Shown here in pieces: positions 1-8,255 of a stretch of 48,808 nucleotides of DNA; positions within the stretch are counted from its first letter, which is position 1; every line of letters begins with the position of its first letter. The stretch comes from Candidatus Methylobacter titanis. Lineage in GTDB: Bacteria > Pseudomonadota > Gammaproteobacteria > Methylococcales > Methylomonadaceae. The translations under genes and the position numbers were made by a program. Location: assembly GCA_029946125.1 (NCBI GenBank), contig JAQSDX010000027.1:1-48808 (forward strand), written 5' to 3'. The notes beneath the pieces were generated by a model. The model did not search any database, was not told the origin of the DNA, and saw only the letters and a list, made by a program, of their open reading frames with translations.

Positions 1-105
1 GCCGTACACAAAAGAAAGCGAGCTGGTTTGTTGGCATCATGACCACACTAAAAATTATAGTGGACCCTGAAATCCGGACAATAGTTTAAGCTATGCTCTA
101 ACGAA

Positions 106-133
106 AAATGAGAAATGAGAAATGAGAAATGAG
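106..133. repeat. Heptanucleotide tandem repeat (AAATGAG)x4
   Basis: Four perfect consecutive copies of a 7-base unit are seen at 106-112, 113-119, 120-126 and 127-133. They are followed by less perfect 7-base units rich in AAGGT. The same 7-base purine periodicity recurs near 33005-33070 and 34721-34748. Confidence 0.9.
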
Positions 134-164
134 TGAAGGTAAAAGGTAAACAGAAGGTTATTGA

Positions 165-209
165 AATGGGAATGGGAATGGGAATGGGAATGGGAATGGG
201 AATGGGAAT
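165..209. repeat. Hexanucleotide microsatellite (AATGGG)x7
   Basis: Seven perfect copies of AATGGG run from 165 to 206, with a partial eighth copy. It lies outside any credible gene, about 160 bases past the terminator of the rsfS operon. Perfect arrays of this length usually vary in copy number between strains. Confidence 0.9.
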
Positions 210-365
210 ATTTGGGTGAATCAAAAACAGCAAAACTTTAAACCTGCAGACGCGCACGACGTTAATTCACTTTTTAACGGGCACGGATAAAAGCTATTTA
301 ACGCTACTTGAACAGCAGTACTTGCAAAACTCCTGATAACCGTCTTTTGACAAACTTAGAAGTCT

Positions 366-401
366 AAAAAAGTTAGATTGCCGAACAGAAGGCAACCTAA
401 C
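366..401 (-). terminator. Rho-independent terminator of the proA-nadD-rsfS operon
   Basis: An 11-bp stem (372-382 with 391-401, one G-T pair) encloses an 8-base loop. On the minus strand it is followed directly by a run of six T. It begins 18 bases past the rsfS stop codon, as expected for the end of this operon. Confidence 0.85.
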
Positions 402-419
402 CTGTAAAGAAGTTTTTAA

Positions 420-773
420 CTAACCTAATTGCTGCTCGCTTTCTTTAGAGTCATCAACCGACCATAATTTTTCAAGTTGATAAAACCCACGCGCCTGAGC
501 GTTCATCGCATGAACAATCACGTCACCCAAATCCAGCAATACCCAGTCTGAGCCCAGATCACCTTCAATACCTAACGGTTTAATACCGCTTTCCTTCAAT
601 TTCTCTGCTACATAATCACATAAGGACTTCAGATGACGATCCGAAGTGCCAGTTACTACCACCATATAATCGGTAAAACTGGTTTTGCCTCGAACATCGA
701 GTGTCGTTATGTTTTGTCCTTTGCGTTCATCCAAAACTTCCTGGACAATTTTCAATATCTGTTCTGCTTGCAT
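420..773 (-). CDS. rsfS: Ribosomal silencing factor RsfS
   Basis: This is a 117-residue protein of the RsfS/Iojap family, close to the usual length. Family knowledge: RsfS binds ribosomal protein L14 (uL14) on the large subunit and blocks subunit joining in stationary phase or starvation. The sequence shows the family pattern, with KTSFTDYMVVVTGTSDRH in the first half and GDWVLLDLGDVIVH-type residues (here SDWVLLDLGDVIVHAM) in the second, ending in a Y-LE-LW motif. It lies 26 bases downstream of nadD on the same strand, the common nadD-rsfS arrangement, and is the last gene before a clear terminator. Confidence 0.95.
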   Translation of the reverse strand: MQAEQILKIVQEVLDERKGQNITTLDVRGKTSFTDYMVVVTGTSDRHLKSLCDYVAEKLKESGIKPLGIEGDLGSDWVLLDLGDVIVHAMNAQARGFYQLEKLWSVDDSKESEQQLG

Positions 774-799
774 TCAAATTCCTAGTGTAAAAAATGAGA

Positions 800-1435
800 T
801 CAATGTGTCTCGTAAAGCTGGTGTTGCTTGATGTATTCTATGACAGCATCGGGTAATAAAAAACCCGGATTTTGTTTTCTTGCAATTATATTCCTGATAG
901 CCGTTGCCGAAATATCCAGTTGGGTGACGTGTGAAAAGCATAGTTTTCCTGAGATCACTTGCACCAGATCCTTGATTTCTCCAGTCAATCGAGCTTTAAA
1001 AAAATCATTGAGTGTCTGTGTTTCAATGCCCGGCCGGGTCATTACTACAATATGCGCATAGTCAAATAACCGCTGCCACTCATACCAGCCAGTTAAATAT
1101 TTAAACGCATCAGTGCCGATAAACAATAATAAGGGGTCGGCTGGAAACTCCTGCCTTAAAGACTCCAGTGTGTCGACCATATACGACGGTGCTTGATGCA
1201 AATCATATCTGTCCAGTTCCCTGGTATCAATTTTCAGATCCGGCTGATTTTTTATGGCCAGCTCCAGCATCTGCACGCGCATCTCCGCTGTTACGGCTGG
1301 TTGCTCGCGATGCGGCGGATTAGCGCAGGGAATCAACCGAACTTCAGTTAACCCGAAGATGTCCTTAACTTCAAGCGCTGACCGCAAATGTCCGTAGTGA
1401 ACAGGATCGAAAGTGCCGCCGAAGATACCGATCAT
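800..1435 (-). CDS. nadD: Nicotinate-nucleotide adenylyltransferase
   Basis: The 211-residue enzyme joins ATP and nicotinate mononucleotide to give deamido-NAD, a late step of NAD synthesis in the cytoplasm. The nucleotidyltransferase signature GGTFDPVHYGH is at residues 6-16, with both histidines of the (H/T)xGH site. The second motif, ISATAIRN, is near residue 176. Length is normal for the family. The start codon touches the end of proA with no gap, and rsfS follows, so the three are probably co-transcribed from upstream of proA. Confidence 0.96.
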   Translation of the reverse strand: MIGIFGGTFDPVHYGHLRSALEVKDIFGLTEVRLIPCANPPHREQPAVTAEMRVQMLELAIKNQPDLKIDTRELDRYDLHQAPSYMVDTLESLRQEFPADPLLLFIGTDAFKYLTGWYEWQRLFDYAHIVVMTRPGIETQTLNDFFKARLTGEIKDLVQVISGKLCFSHVTQLDISATAIRNIIARKQNPGFLLPDAVIEYIKQHQLYETH

Positions 1436-2692
1436 CTATTGCCTGATATGGCCGTCACCTAGCACGATATATTTTAACGAGGTCAATCCTTTTAAACCCA
1501 CTGGGCCACGGGCATGCAGCTTGTCGGTGCTGATGCCGATTTCAGCACCTAGGCCATATTCAAAACCGTCAGCAAAGCGGGTCGAGGCATTCACCATCAC
1601 CGAACTGGAATCCACTTCCCGTAAAAACCGACGCGCCAAAGTGTAATCTTCGGTCACAATCGCTTCGGTATGCCTTGAGCCGTGCTGATTGATATGCGCC
1701 ATCGCCTGATCGATGCCGTCAACAATCCTGATCGACAAAATCGGCGCCAGATATTCGGTGTCCCAGTCTTCTTCTGTCGCCCTAACACACGCAGGAATCA
1801 GGGAACAGGTTTTAAGACAGCCGCGTAATTCAACACCTTTTTCACTGTATTTTTCAGCTAATAGCGGCAATACTTTTGCGGCAATGCTCTCGGCAACTAA
1901 CAAGGTTTCCATTGCATTGCAAACACCGTAGCGATGGGTTTTGGCATTGACAGCAATCTTTACCGCTTTGTCTAGGTCAGCTTTATCGTCGATATAAACA
2001 TGACAAATGCCGTCCAGATGTTTAATTACCGGAATCGTTGCGTCCTTAGAAATACGCTCGATCAAGCTTTTGCCGCCGCGTGGTACGATCACATCGACGT
2101 ATTGATTCATGGTGATCAATTCGCCTACCGCCGCGCGATCTGAGGTCGCCACGATTTGCACGACATCCATCGGCAAACCTGCCGCTTCCAGACCTTGAGA
2201 TATGCATGCGGCAATCGCCTGATTGGAATATATGGCTTCGGAGCCGCCCCTTAAAATACAGGCATTACCCGATTTAAGACACAAAGCCGCCGCATCGACC
2301 GTCACATTGGGACGGGATTCGTAAATAATGCCAATCACGCCCAAAGGTACGCGCATTTGGCCTACCTGTATGCCGCTAGGCCGATAGCTTAAGTCACTGA
2401 TTTCACCGACCGGATCGGGTAATGCGGCAACCTGTTTTAAACCTTCCACCATTGCCTGAATACCGGCTGGTTTTAATTCCAGCCTATCCAGCAAAGCCGT
2501 ATCCAGGCCATTTTTCTTGCCTGCATCCAAATCCTTGCGATTTTCCGCTATCAACAATTCATGCCCATTTTCAATGGCTTCGGCAATTTTCAGCAAGGCT
2601 AGGTTTTTTTGACCTGACTCGGTACGGCTTATTTTTAGTCCTGCTTTCCTGGCCTGCTGACCAAGCATTTTCATGTATTCTTTAATATCCAT
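1436..2692 (-). CDS. proA: Glutamate-5-semialdehyde dehydrogenase (gamma-glutamyl phosphate reductase)
   Basis: ProA reduces gamma-glutamyl phosphate with NADPH to glutamate semialdehyde in proline synthesis. The chosen start gives 418 residues, the family norm, beginning [18 protein letters not shown]. An in-frame ATG 33 bases upstream would add 11 residues without family support. The catalytic cysteine falls at residue 258 in the motif [10 protein letters not shown], and the dinucleotide-binding residues around [11 protein letters not shown] are present. It is the first gene of a three-gene operon with nadD and rsfS. proB is not in the window. Confidence 0.96.
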   Translation of the reverse strand: MDIKEYMKMLGQQARKAGLKISRTESGQKNLALLKIAEAIENGHELLIAENRKDLDAGKKNGLDTALLDRLELKPAGIQAMVEGLKQVAALPDPVGEISDLSYRPSGIQVGQMRVPLGVIGIIYESRPNVTVDAAALCLKSGNACILRGGSEAIYSNQAIAACISQGLEAAGLPMDVVQIVATSDRAAVGELITMNQYVDVIVPRGGKSLIERISKDATIPVIKHLDGICHVYIDDKADLDKAVKIAVNAKTHRYGVCNAMETLLVAESIAAKVLPLLAEKYSEKGVELRGCLKTCSLIPACVRATEEDWDTEYLAPILSIRIVDGIDQAMAHINQHGSRHTEAIVTEDYTLARRFLREVDSSSVMVNASTRFADGFEYGLGAEIGISTDKLHARGPVGLKGLTSLKYIVLGDGHIRQ

Positions 2693-2885
2693 TGTATTCT
2701 CTAACAGGATGATTGTTGTAGACAATTATATCGTTTAATCCGGTGATTTGACAGTCTTTAAATGTAACAACTATCGGATATTAAAGAGTTTTATGAGGTA
2801 AATTAAACATCAAACTCAAGTCATAACAGATGAATAGGCGTATCTTCGGTGTAGTCGTCATTCCAAATAGTACTAAATTCAAAAC

Positions 2886-2911
2886 AAAAAAAAGGGCGGA
2901 TCACTCCGCCC
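2886..2911 (-). terminator. Rho-independent terminator after the SmbP-like gene
   Basis: A 7-bp GC-rich stem (894-900 with 905-911 of the 2 kb block, i.e. 2894-2900 and 2905-2911) has the 4-base loop TCAC. On the minus strand it is followed by eight T. It starts 20 bases past the stop codon of the gene at 2931. Confidence 0.9.
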
Positions 2912-2930
2912 TCCCCTTAAGATATTGAGA

Positions 2931-3266
2931 TTATTTGTTTCCAACTTGGATGTGCTCTACAGCTGCTTCAGCATGTTTAGTCGCCACATCTGCATGATCC
3001 AAATTACCATGATCAATGGCCTCTTGCAGCTCTTTAGCAGCAGCGTCTAAATGGGTTTTTGGTACGCCTTTAGCGGCTATGGATGCTGCCAACGCATGCT
3101 CCATTGCCAACTTTGCGTGTTCGACCAGAGACGATGACTTGCCGGCCTTACCTTGCTCTACTGCCGCATTGGCGTGTTTCAGTGCCGCTTCGGCATGCTC
3201 TTCGGCGAAAACCGCAGTACTGAGAAACAACAATAAACCTGCACATGCTAATGCTAATTTTTTCAT
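2931..3266 (-). CDS. SmbP-like small metal-binding periplasmic protein
   Basis: The 111-residue protein has an N-terminal signal peptide ending around AVFA (residue 21). A histidine- and alanine-rich body follows, with repeating units of the kind HAEAALKHANAAVEQ, H-KLAMEHAL and HADVATKHAEAAVEH. This spacing of His in amphipathic helices matches SmbP, a periplasmic protein first described in Nitrosomonas europaea that binds copper and other divalent metals in a four-helix bundle. It has its own terminator and probably its own promoter upstream of 3266. A role in copper or other metal buffering is inferred from the family; specificity cannot be read from the sequence. Confidence 0.85.
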   Translation of the reverse strand: MKKLALACAGLLLFLSTAVFAEEHAEAALKHANAAVEQGKAGKSSSLVEHAKLAMEHALAASIAAKGVPKTHLDAAAKELQEAIDHGNLDHADVATKHAEAAVEHIQVGNK

Positions 3267-3477
3267 GATTCTGTCCTCATTAAAATATGGTAAAAACCTT
3301 TAATAAAAATCAAAAGACAAAAGCATAGAAAAATCAATCTCTTGTCAGTTGCATACCCATCCATTTAACCTTAAAAAATTAATTGGTATATTTAAAGCAA
3401 ATACAGGATAAGGGAGGTAAATTATTTATTCAATTAGTAGAATTACTTATTAGCTATCTGCTTCCAAAAGCAGACCT

Positions 3478-3993
3478 TTACTCAGCAGGTGTTGAATGGT
3501 GCTGACTGTGTTCGGGTATTTCAGTATTTCCATGCTCAATCTTCTGGGCGTCAAACCATAAATGAAGCGCCTGAACAAACTCGGGATACTCAGTCGAGTA
3601 ATGTATCTGTGCTCCATCGGGTAAAACTTTATATTCAAATTTTATATCATCGGTTTCTGCCTTTTTTAATTGGGCCAGACCCGGCATATCAGCACCGTGT
3701 ATGCGCTCAGTGACGGAAAAATCACCTTTTCTGAATTCATTGGCAATTTTGAGTAAATGCGCCCTGATCAATTTTATTTGCTCGGTATTGTCGGCTGCTT
3801 TGGCAACAACGTGCTGAATACCGCCATGAACAGTCTTGGTAAATGTCTCCAAGGTTTGATCTACTGAAAACGGTACCAGTTGCTGCATGCGTTGATGCAC
3901 TTTATCACTCTGCACAGGACCGGTTTTTTCAAGAGCCAGCGCTGTCGCAGAGAAAAGTAAAAGCCCAGTCAAAATTAATAGATGATTTTTCAT
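3478..3993 (-). CDS. Periplasmic protein of unknown function
   Basis: I do not recognise a function. The 171-residue product has a clear signal peptide (hydrophobic residues 5-20, cleavage near ALALE). The mature part contains a helix-rich segment with the stretch TFTKTVHGGIQHVVAK and a C-terminal region with HYSTEYPEFVQALHLWFDAQ. The last 15 residues are histidine-rich (H-GNTEIPEHSQHH), which could bind metal. It lies between the SmbP-like gene and a two-component system on the same strand but with gaps of over 200 bases, so each is probably transcribed separately. Confidence 0.75.
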   Translation of the reverse strand: MKNHLLILTGLLLFSATALALEKTGPVQSDKVHQRMQQLVPFSVDQTLETFTKTVHGGIQHVVAKAADNTEQIKLIRAHLLKIANEFRKGDFSVTERIHGADMPGLAQLKKAETDDIKFEYKVLPDGAQIHYSTEYPEFVQALHLWFDAQKIEHGNTEIPEHSQHHSTPAE

Positions 3994-4210
3994 AATCTTA
4001 GTCCCGTTTATCGCTGTCTAAAATGTCAATTATTAACAAGTCACTTTAAAGTATCCCTTGTTTGCGAACCCCTACAAATACGTACGATTACCTATTAAAT
4101 ACCGATTCTTGATATCGATAGCAGCAGTGCCTCGCCGAAAACTGATTCCATTCGTGGCGGCGTGGTTGGATGCTAACCCGCAACGGCTAAGGTTACAGAA
4201 GCTGTAATCT

Positions 4211-5587
4211 TTACTGCGCCTCAAAGATCAGCTCAATCCGGGTGCCGCCTGCTTCACCGGCGTGATCCAGTTCAAGGCGCGCTTTATGCAAATCGGCAAT
4301 CTCTTTAACGATTGCCAACCCTAAGCCGCAACCATCACCTGAACTTCCTGGGATACGGTAAAACCGCTCAAAAACTCTGGCTATTTCTACATCCGGTATA
4401 CCAGGGCCATCATCTTCAACGATCAGAGTTGGCAAGGGATAACGCTCGACTTTAACGACAATATTGCCCTTGTCATAACCGTAACAAACGGCGTTATCGA
4501 GCAAATTTGCCAGCAATTCCCGCAGTAAAACTTCATCACCCTGCACAAACAGCGGTTGCTCAAAACCTTCAAAACTCAGCTCCATGTGCCGTTGCAATGC
4601 TTTAGGAACCCAGTCTATACAGGTTTTTCTAGCCAATGCGCACAAATCCAGCTGCCGTAATTCATAGCCGCCATTGATCGGTTCCGACCGGGCTAAAATC
4701 AACAACTGTGTAGTCAGATGCGACATACGATCGGCACAACCCTGAATTTGTATCAATGCCGGTTTAATCTCCGCCACATCTTGTTTACGTAGCGCGCGTT
4801 CAGCCTGTAATTTTAAGCCGGCCAAAGGCGTGCGCAACTGGTGCGCGGCATTGGTTATAAAGCGTTCCTGCGAAGCAATAGCCTGAGCCAGACGTTCCAA
4901 TAAGTCATTGATGGTATCGGTCAGGGCGCGCACTTCCAGAAAAACATGTCGCTCTGGAATCGGGCGCAAGTCGCGTGGCGTTCGCTGGGCAATTTCATCC
5001 GCCAGCACATTCAACGGCTGCAAGCCACGTCTTACACCAGCTAATAAATAGACGCCTACTAGCAACACCAGCACTAGCTGTGGAACAAGGTCGGCTAATA
5101 AAATATCCATCATCATGCCCCTGCGTTTATTTAAGGTTTCCGCAACGTGGACAAAAATTTTTTCAGGAGTTTCATCGTGAGTAATGAGAATGGAAACCAC
5201 TCTAACCGGTTCACCGTACATCTCATCATCAAAATAGATGGGGCTTGACCAGTTGATTTCCGGCACTAAGGGTTCGGGAACAAATTTGTCCCCTTCCAAC
5301 ATACCTTTTTCTTCCGAGATTATTTTAAAATAAGTCTTATCTAACTCGTCCCATTTAAAAATATCCAAGGCAGCAGGAGGCAATTCTACAAATATGTTGC
5401 CTGCACGCACTTTGATGCCCTCTGTTAATGATCTTGCAGAATCGAGCAGCCAGCGATCGTAAGCGACATTGACATGGTGCAGGGTAACAAAATAGGACAA
5501 CACCGTTTCGATGCTCATAAAAAGAATGAGGGGAATAGCCAGGCGTAACAGAATTTCTGTTTTAAGACTGCGACTTTTATTCACCAT
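4211..5587 (-). CDS. TctE/QseC-type sensor histidine kinase
   Basis: The kinase of an OmpR-class two-component system is 458 residues from the chosen start MVNKSRSLKTEIL, which overlaps the response regulator by 11 bases. A longer reading from 5641 would overlap by 65 bases and lacks family support. Order of parts: N-terminal transmembrane helix (about 10-30), periplasmic 2CSK_N-like sensor region, second helix near residue 170, HAMP-like linker, H-box with phospho-acceptor His249 in AAHQLRTPL, N-box ELLANLLDNAV, then VEDDGPGIPD, FERFYR and GCGLGLAIV of the ATPase domain. All catalytic boxes are intact. The ligand is unknown; related kinases sense carboxylates or metals. Confidence 0.92.
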   Translation of the reverse strand: MVNKSRSLKTEILLRLAIPLILFMSIETVLSYFVTLHHVNVAYDRWLLDSARSLTEGIKVRAGNIFVELPPAALDIFKWDELDKTYFKIISEEKGMLEGDKFVPEPLVPEINWSSPIYFDDEMYGEPVRVVSILITHDETPEKIFVHVAETLNKRRGMMMDILLADLVPQLVLVLLVGVYLLAGVRRGLQPLNVLADEIAQRTPRDLRPIPERHVFLEVRALTDTINDLLERLAQAIASQERFITNAAHQLRTPLAGLKLQAERALRKQDVAEIKPALIQIQGCADRMSHLTTQLLILARSEPINGGYELRQLDLCALARKTCIDWVPKALQRHMELSFEGFEQPLFVQGDEVLLRELLANLLDNAVCYGYDKGNIVVKVERYPLPTLIVEDDGPGIPDVEIARVFERFYRIPGSSGDGCGLGLAIVKEIADLHKARLELDHAGEAGGTRIELIFEAQ

Positions 5588-6251
5588 CTGATCGCTCCAG
5601 TAAATAGCCGAGTCCGCGCACCGTTCTAATGACCGCGCCATAAGGTTCTATGCGCTTGCGCAGTCGGTACACATAAATTTCAATGGCATTATCCGTTAAG
5701 GCATCACCATCAACGGCCAATCGTTGCGCAATAGAATCTTTACTGACCACATTGCCTGTTCGCATCATCAGAACTTCCAAAAGGCCATACTCCCGCGCTG
5801 ACAACATAATCGGCTGCCCGTCTACCAGCACTTGGTGGTTATGGGTGTCCAGGGTCAGTCGTCCACTCACTATATCGTTACTGAAGCCGCCGTAGCAGCG
5901 TCGAATCAGGGCGCGAATCCTGGCCTCTAACTCCCTGAGTTCAAAAGGCTTAGTCATATAATCGTCGGCGCCCTGTTCAATGCCATTAATTCTGTCATTG
6001 ATGCCATCACGCGCAGTCAAAATCATGATGGGTAAAGGTATTTTACGGTTGCGAAGTCTACGTAATAATTCCAGACCATCGACATCCGGTAAGCCCAAAT
6101 CAAGCACGATCAAATCGAAACCTTGTGCTTGCAGTAAGTGTTCGGCATAAGCCCCCGAAGTTGCACAGGTCACTGAGTAACCGCTGTCGCCCAGCGTATG
6201 AATCAATCCATCTGCCAAAACGGCGTCGTCTTCTATCAATAAAATGTTCAT
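5577..6251 (-). CDS. OmpR-family response regulator
   Basis: This 224-residue DNA-binding regulator is partner to the kinase encoded immediately downstream. The receiver domain (residues 1-115) has the acidic pair E7/D8-D9, phospho-acceptor Asp51 in LIVLDLGLPDVDG, Thr of MILTARD, and the lysine in DYMTKPFE. A winged-helix domain (about 125-220) ends in NAIEIYVYRLRKRIEPYGAVIRTVRGLGYLL, typical of TctD/QseB/PmrA. It is transcribed first and overlaps the kinase start. The target genes are unknown; the divergent SulP genes across a 337-base gap and the SmbP-like gene are candidates by position only. Confidence 0.95.
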   Translation of the reverse strand: MNILLIEDDAVLADGLIHTLGDSGYSVTCATSGAYAEHLLQAQGFDLIVLDLGLPDVDGLELLRRLRNRKIPLPIMILTARDGINDRINGIEQGADDYMTKPFELRELEARIRALIRRCYGGFSNDIVSGRLTLDTHNHQVLVDGQPIMLSAREYGLLEVLMMRTGNVVSKDSIAQRLAVDGDALTDNAIEIYVYRLRKRIEPYGAVIRTVRGLGYLLERSDGE

Positions 6252-6588
6252 AAACTGGAATAGCTAGGATGAAAGGTTGGTGAAAGGGAAAGAGATTAAA
6301 ATCATGGCTTGATAAACTAAAGCGCCCCATTACTTTACTTCAGTATCCAAACATAAGGGTACTAACTAAAAGATAGAACACCACTGATAATTCGTGTTCT
6401 CTTGTAAATTTAATCTCTGCTGAGCCTTTACAAATAAACAATGATACAGTCGAAAAGCAGGACCACAAAGTACAAGGCATCGCCTTATAAATTTGCTTCG
6501 TGGATTCAAGAAACAAGGCAATTAATATTTTAATTTCGATTCGATATTATTTACAATAACAGCAAATTACTTTAATGGACTCTTAGCT
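6252..6588. other. Divergent intergenic region between the two-component genes and sulP
   Basis: This 337-base AT-rich spacer must carry promoters for both the regulator (-) and the SulP genes (+). I see a small hairpin (AAGGC ATC GCCTT near 6475-6487) but no convincing sigma-70 consensus pair, so no promoter is called. Confidence 0.4.
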
Positions 6589-8184
6589 ATGATACATAAA
6601 CCTACCCAGTATTATTTTCGTCATCTGAAAGATGATATTCCTGCGGGGATCGTGGTGTTTTTGGTGGCTTTGCCCTTATGTCTGGGTATAGCGCTGGCAT
6701 CAGGAGCGCCCTTATTTTCCGGCTTAATCGGTGGCCTGATCGGCGGACTCATTGTCTCCTGGCTCAGTGGTTCACAGCTCGCCGTTTCAGGCCCGGCGGC
6801 CGGTTTAACCGTCATTATTTTCAATGCTATTGAGACCCTCGGCGGTTTTCAAGGGGTGCTGGTGGCCTGTGTGTTAGCGGGCATCATGCAATTGATGTTG
6901 GGATTTTTGAGAGCCGGAATTATTGGCGCTTTTTTTCCTGCCGCAGTCATTGAAGGCATGCTGGCGGCAATTGGTTTGATTTTGATTATCAAGCAGATTC
7001 CTCACGCCACGGGATACCACACCAGTTATGAAGGCGATGAAAGTTATATGAAGGAAACCGCCGAATCCAGCTTCCTTGAGGTATTTGATGCGTTTGGCGG
7101 TATATCGCCAGGTTCGGTTGTTATCAGCGTCGTGGCATTGTTACTGTTGATTTTATGGAGCACCGCATGGTTTAAAAAACAAAAATTGCTAAAACTGATC
7201 CCCGGCCCCTTAGTGGCAGTGGTTTGGGGCGTTGCCTACAACGTGGTCACCATACAGTTTGCCCCTGACTGGGCGGTCAGTGGCGAACACTTGGTCAGCT
7301 TGCCGGTTTCGGAAAAAGCCATCGACTTTTTCGATAACTTTGTACTGCCAAACGCCGACTATCTTAGCCATCTTAGTAATCCGCATGTTTATACAGTTGC
7401 GGTAACGATTGCGATTATTGCCAGCCTGGAAACCCTGTTAAGTCTGGAAGCAACCGATAAACTCGACCCGATGAAACGTCTCGCGCCCACCAACCGCGAA
7501 CTGAAAGCGCAAGGCGTCGGTAATATTATCAGCGGTTTAATTGGCGGCTTGCCAATGACCGCCGTTATCGTACGGAGTGCGGCTAGCATCAACGCAGGCG
7601 GACAAACGCGTATTGCCTGTTTTACTCATGGTGTGTTTTTGTTGCTCAGCGTGATGTTTTTCGCGCACTACCTGAACTATATTCCGCTCGCTTGCTTGGC
7701 GGCCATTTTATTGCATACCGGTTATAAACTGGCCAATCCGGTTTTATTCAAGTCGTTTTACCAAAAAGGCTTGAGTCAATTTCTTCCTTTCATCATCACC
7801 GTGATTGCGATTCTGGTGACCGATTTATTAAAGGGCATGGCCATAGGTATGGTTATCGGCCTGTTTTTTGTCATCAAAACCAATTACCACGCGGCCATTA
7901 CGCTCATTCAGGATGGTTCGCACTATCTGTTATCGCTGAACAAAGATGTTTCTTTTCTGAATAAAGCGTTATTAAGAAAATTTATTTTGAGTATACCGGA
8001 GCAAAGCACAGTCACTATCGATGCCAGCAAAGCCAAATTTATTGATCACGATATTATGGAGACAATTGAAGATTTCCTGGCTGCTGCGCCGGACAGCAAT
8101 ATTAAAGTCGAACTCATTGATCTGCACGGTAAGGATAAAATCAATAAACACGAAGCGATAGTGATATTAAATGGTGATAGGTAA
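6589..8184 (+). CDS. SulP family anion transporter
   Basis: This 531-residue inner-membrane permease of the SulP/SLC26 family carries sulfate or bicarbonate in known members. The N-terminal family signature is present (DDIPAGIVVFLVALPLCLGIALASGAPLFSGL, residues about 15-45), followed by many hydrophobic helices up to about residue 435. A shortened STAS-like cytoplasmic domain (about 445-525) follows. It lies 71 bases before a second SulP gene fused to carbonic anhydrase, with which it shares the signature and overall plan, so the pair looks like a tandem duplication. By that context bicarbonate is the likeliest substrate, but this is inference. Confidence 0.92.
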   Translation: MIHKPTQYYFRHLKDDIPAGIVVFLVALPLCLGIALASGAPLFSGLIGGLIGGLIVSWLSGSQLAVSGPAAGLTVIIFNAIETLGGFQGVLVACVLAGIMQLMLGFLRAGIIGAFFPAAVIEGMLAAIGLILIIKQIPHATGYHTSYEGDESYMKETAESSFLEVFDAFGGISPGSVVISVVALLLLILWSTAWFKKQKLLKLIPGPLVAVVWGVAYNVVTIQFAPDWAVSGEHLVSLPVSEKAIDFFDNFVLPNADYLSHLSNPHVYTVAVTIAIIASLETLLSLEATDKLDPMKRLAPTNRELKAQGVGNIISGLIGGLPMTAVIVRSAASINAGGQTRIACFTHGVFLLLSVMFFAHYLNYIPLACLAAILLHTGYKLANPVLFKSFYQKGLSQFLPFIITVIAILVTDLLKGMAIGMVIGLFFVIKTNYHAAITLIQDGSHYLLSLNKDVSFLNKALLRKFILSIPEQSTVTIDASKAKFIDHDIMETIEDFLAAAPDSNIKVELIDLHGKDKINKHEAIVILNGDR

Positions 8185-8255
8185 ATTTTCCGCACGCGGG
8201 AGGCGACTGATTTTGAATAACCATTCAAATATAAACACCTGAAAAGTGAATTTTT

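Larger units (their letters stand above)
1..365. other. Non-coding region with two microsatellites
   Basis: No credible gene is seen. The stretch holds two tandem repeats listed separately and a purine-rich tail around 133-157. An open frame on the minus strand at 48-257 is only the translated microsatellite. The first 100 bases have no recognisable coding content and could be the edge of something outside the window. Confidence 0.6.

Noticed and set aside
1-100. Possible insertion-sequence end at the left edge (around TGGACCCTGAAATCCGGACA).
   Set aside because: No transposase, partner inverted repeat or target duplication can be seen within the window.
48-257. Open frame on the minus strand with a Pro-Ile run.
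   Set aside because: It is the translated AATGGG microsatellite, with no ribosome site and no protein-like composition outside it.
4180-4210. Weak stem after the histidine kinase gene as a terminator.
   Set aside because: Short stem with wobble pairs and no T-run.
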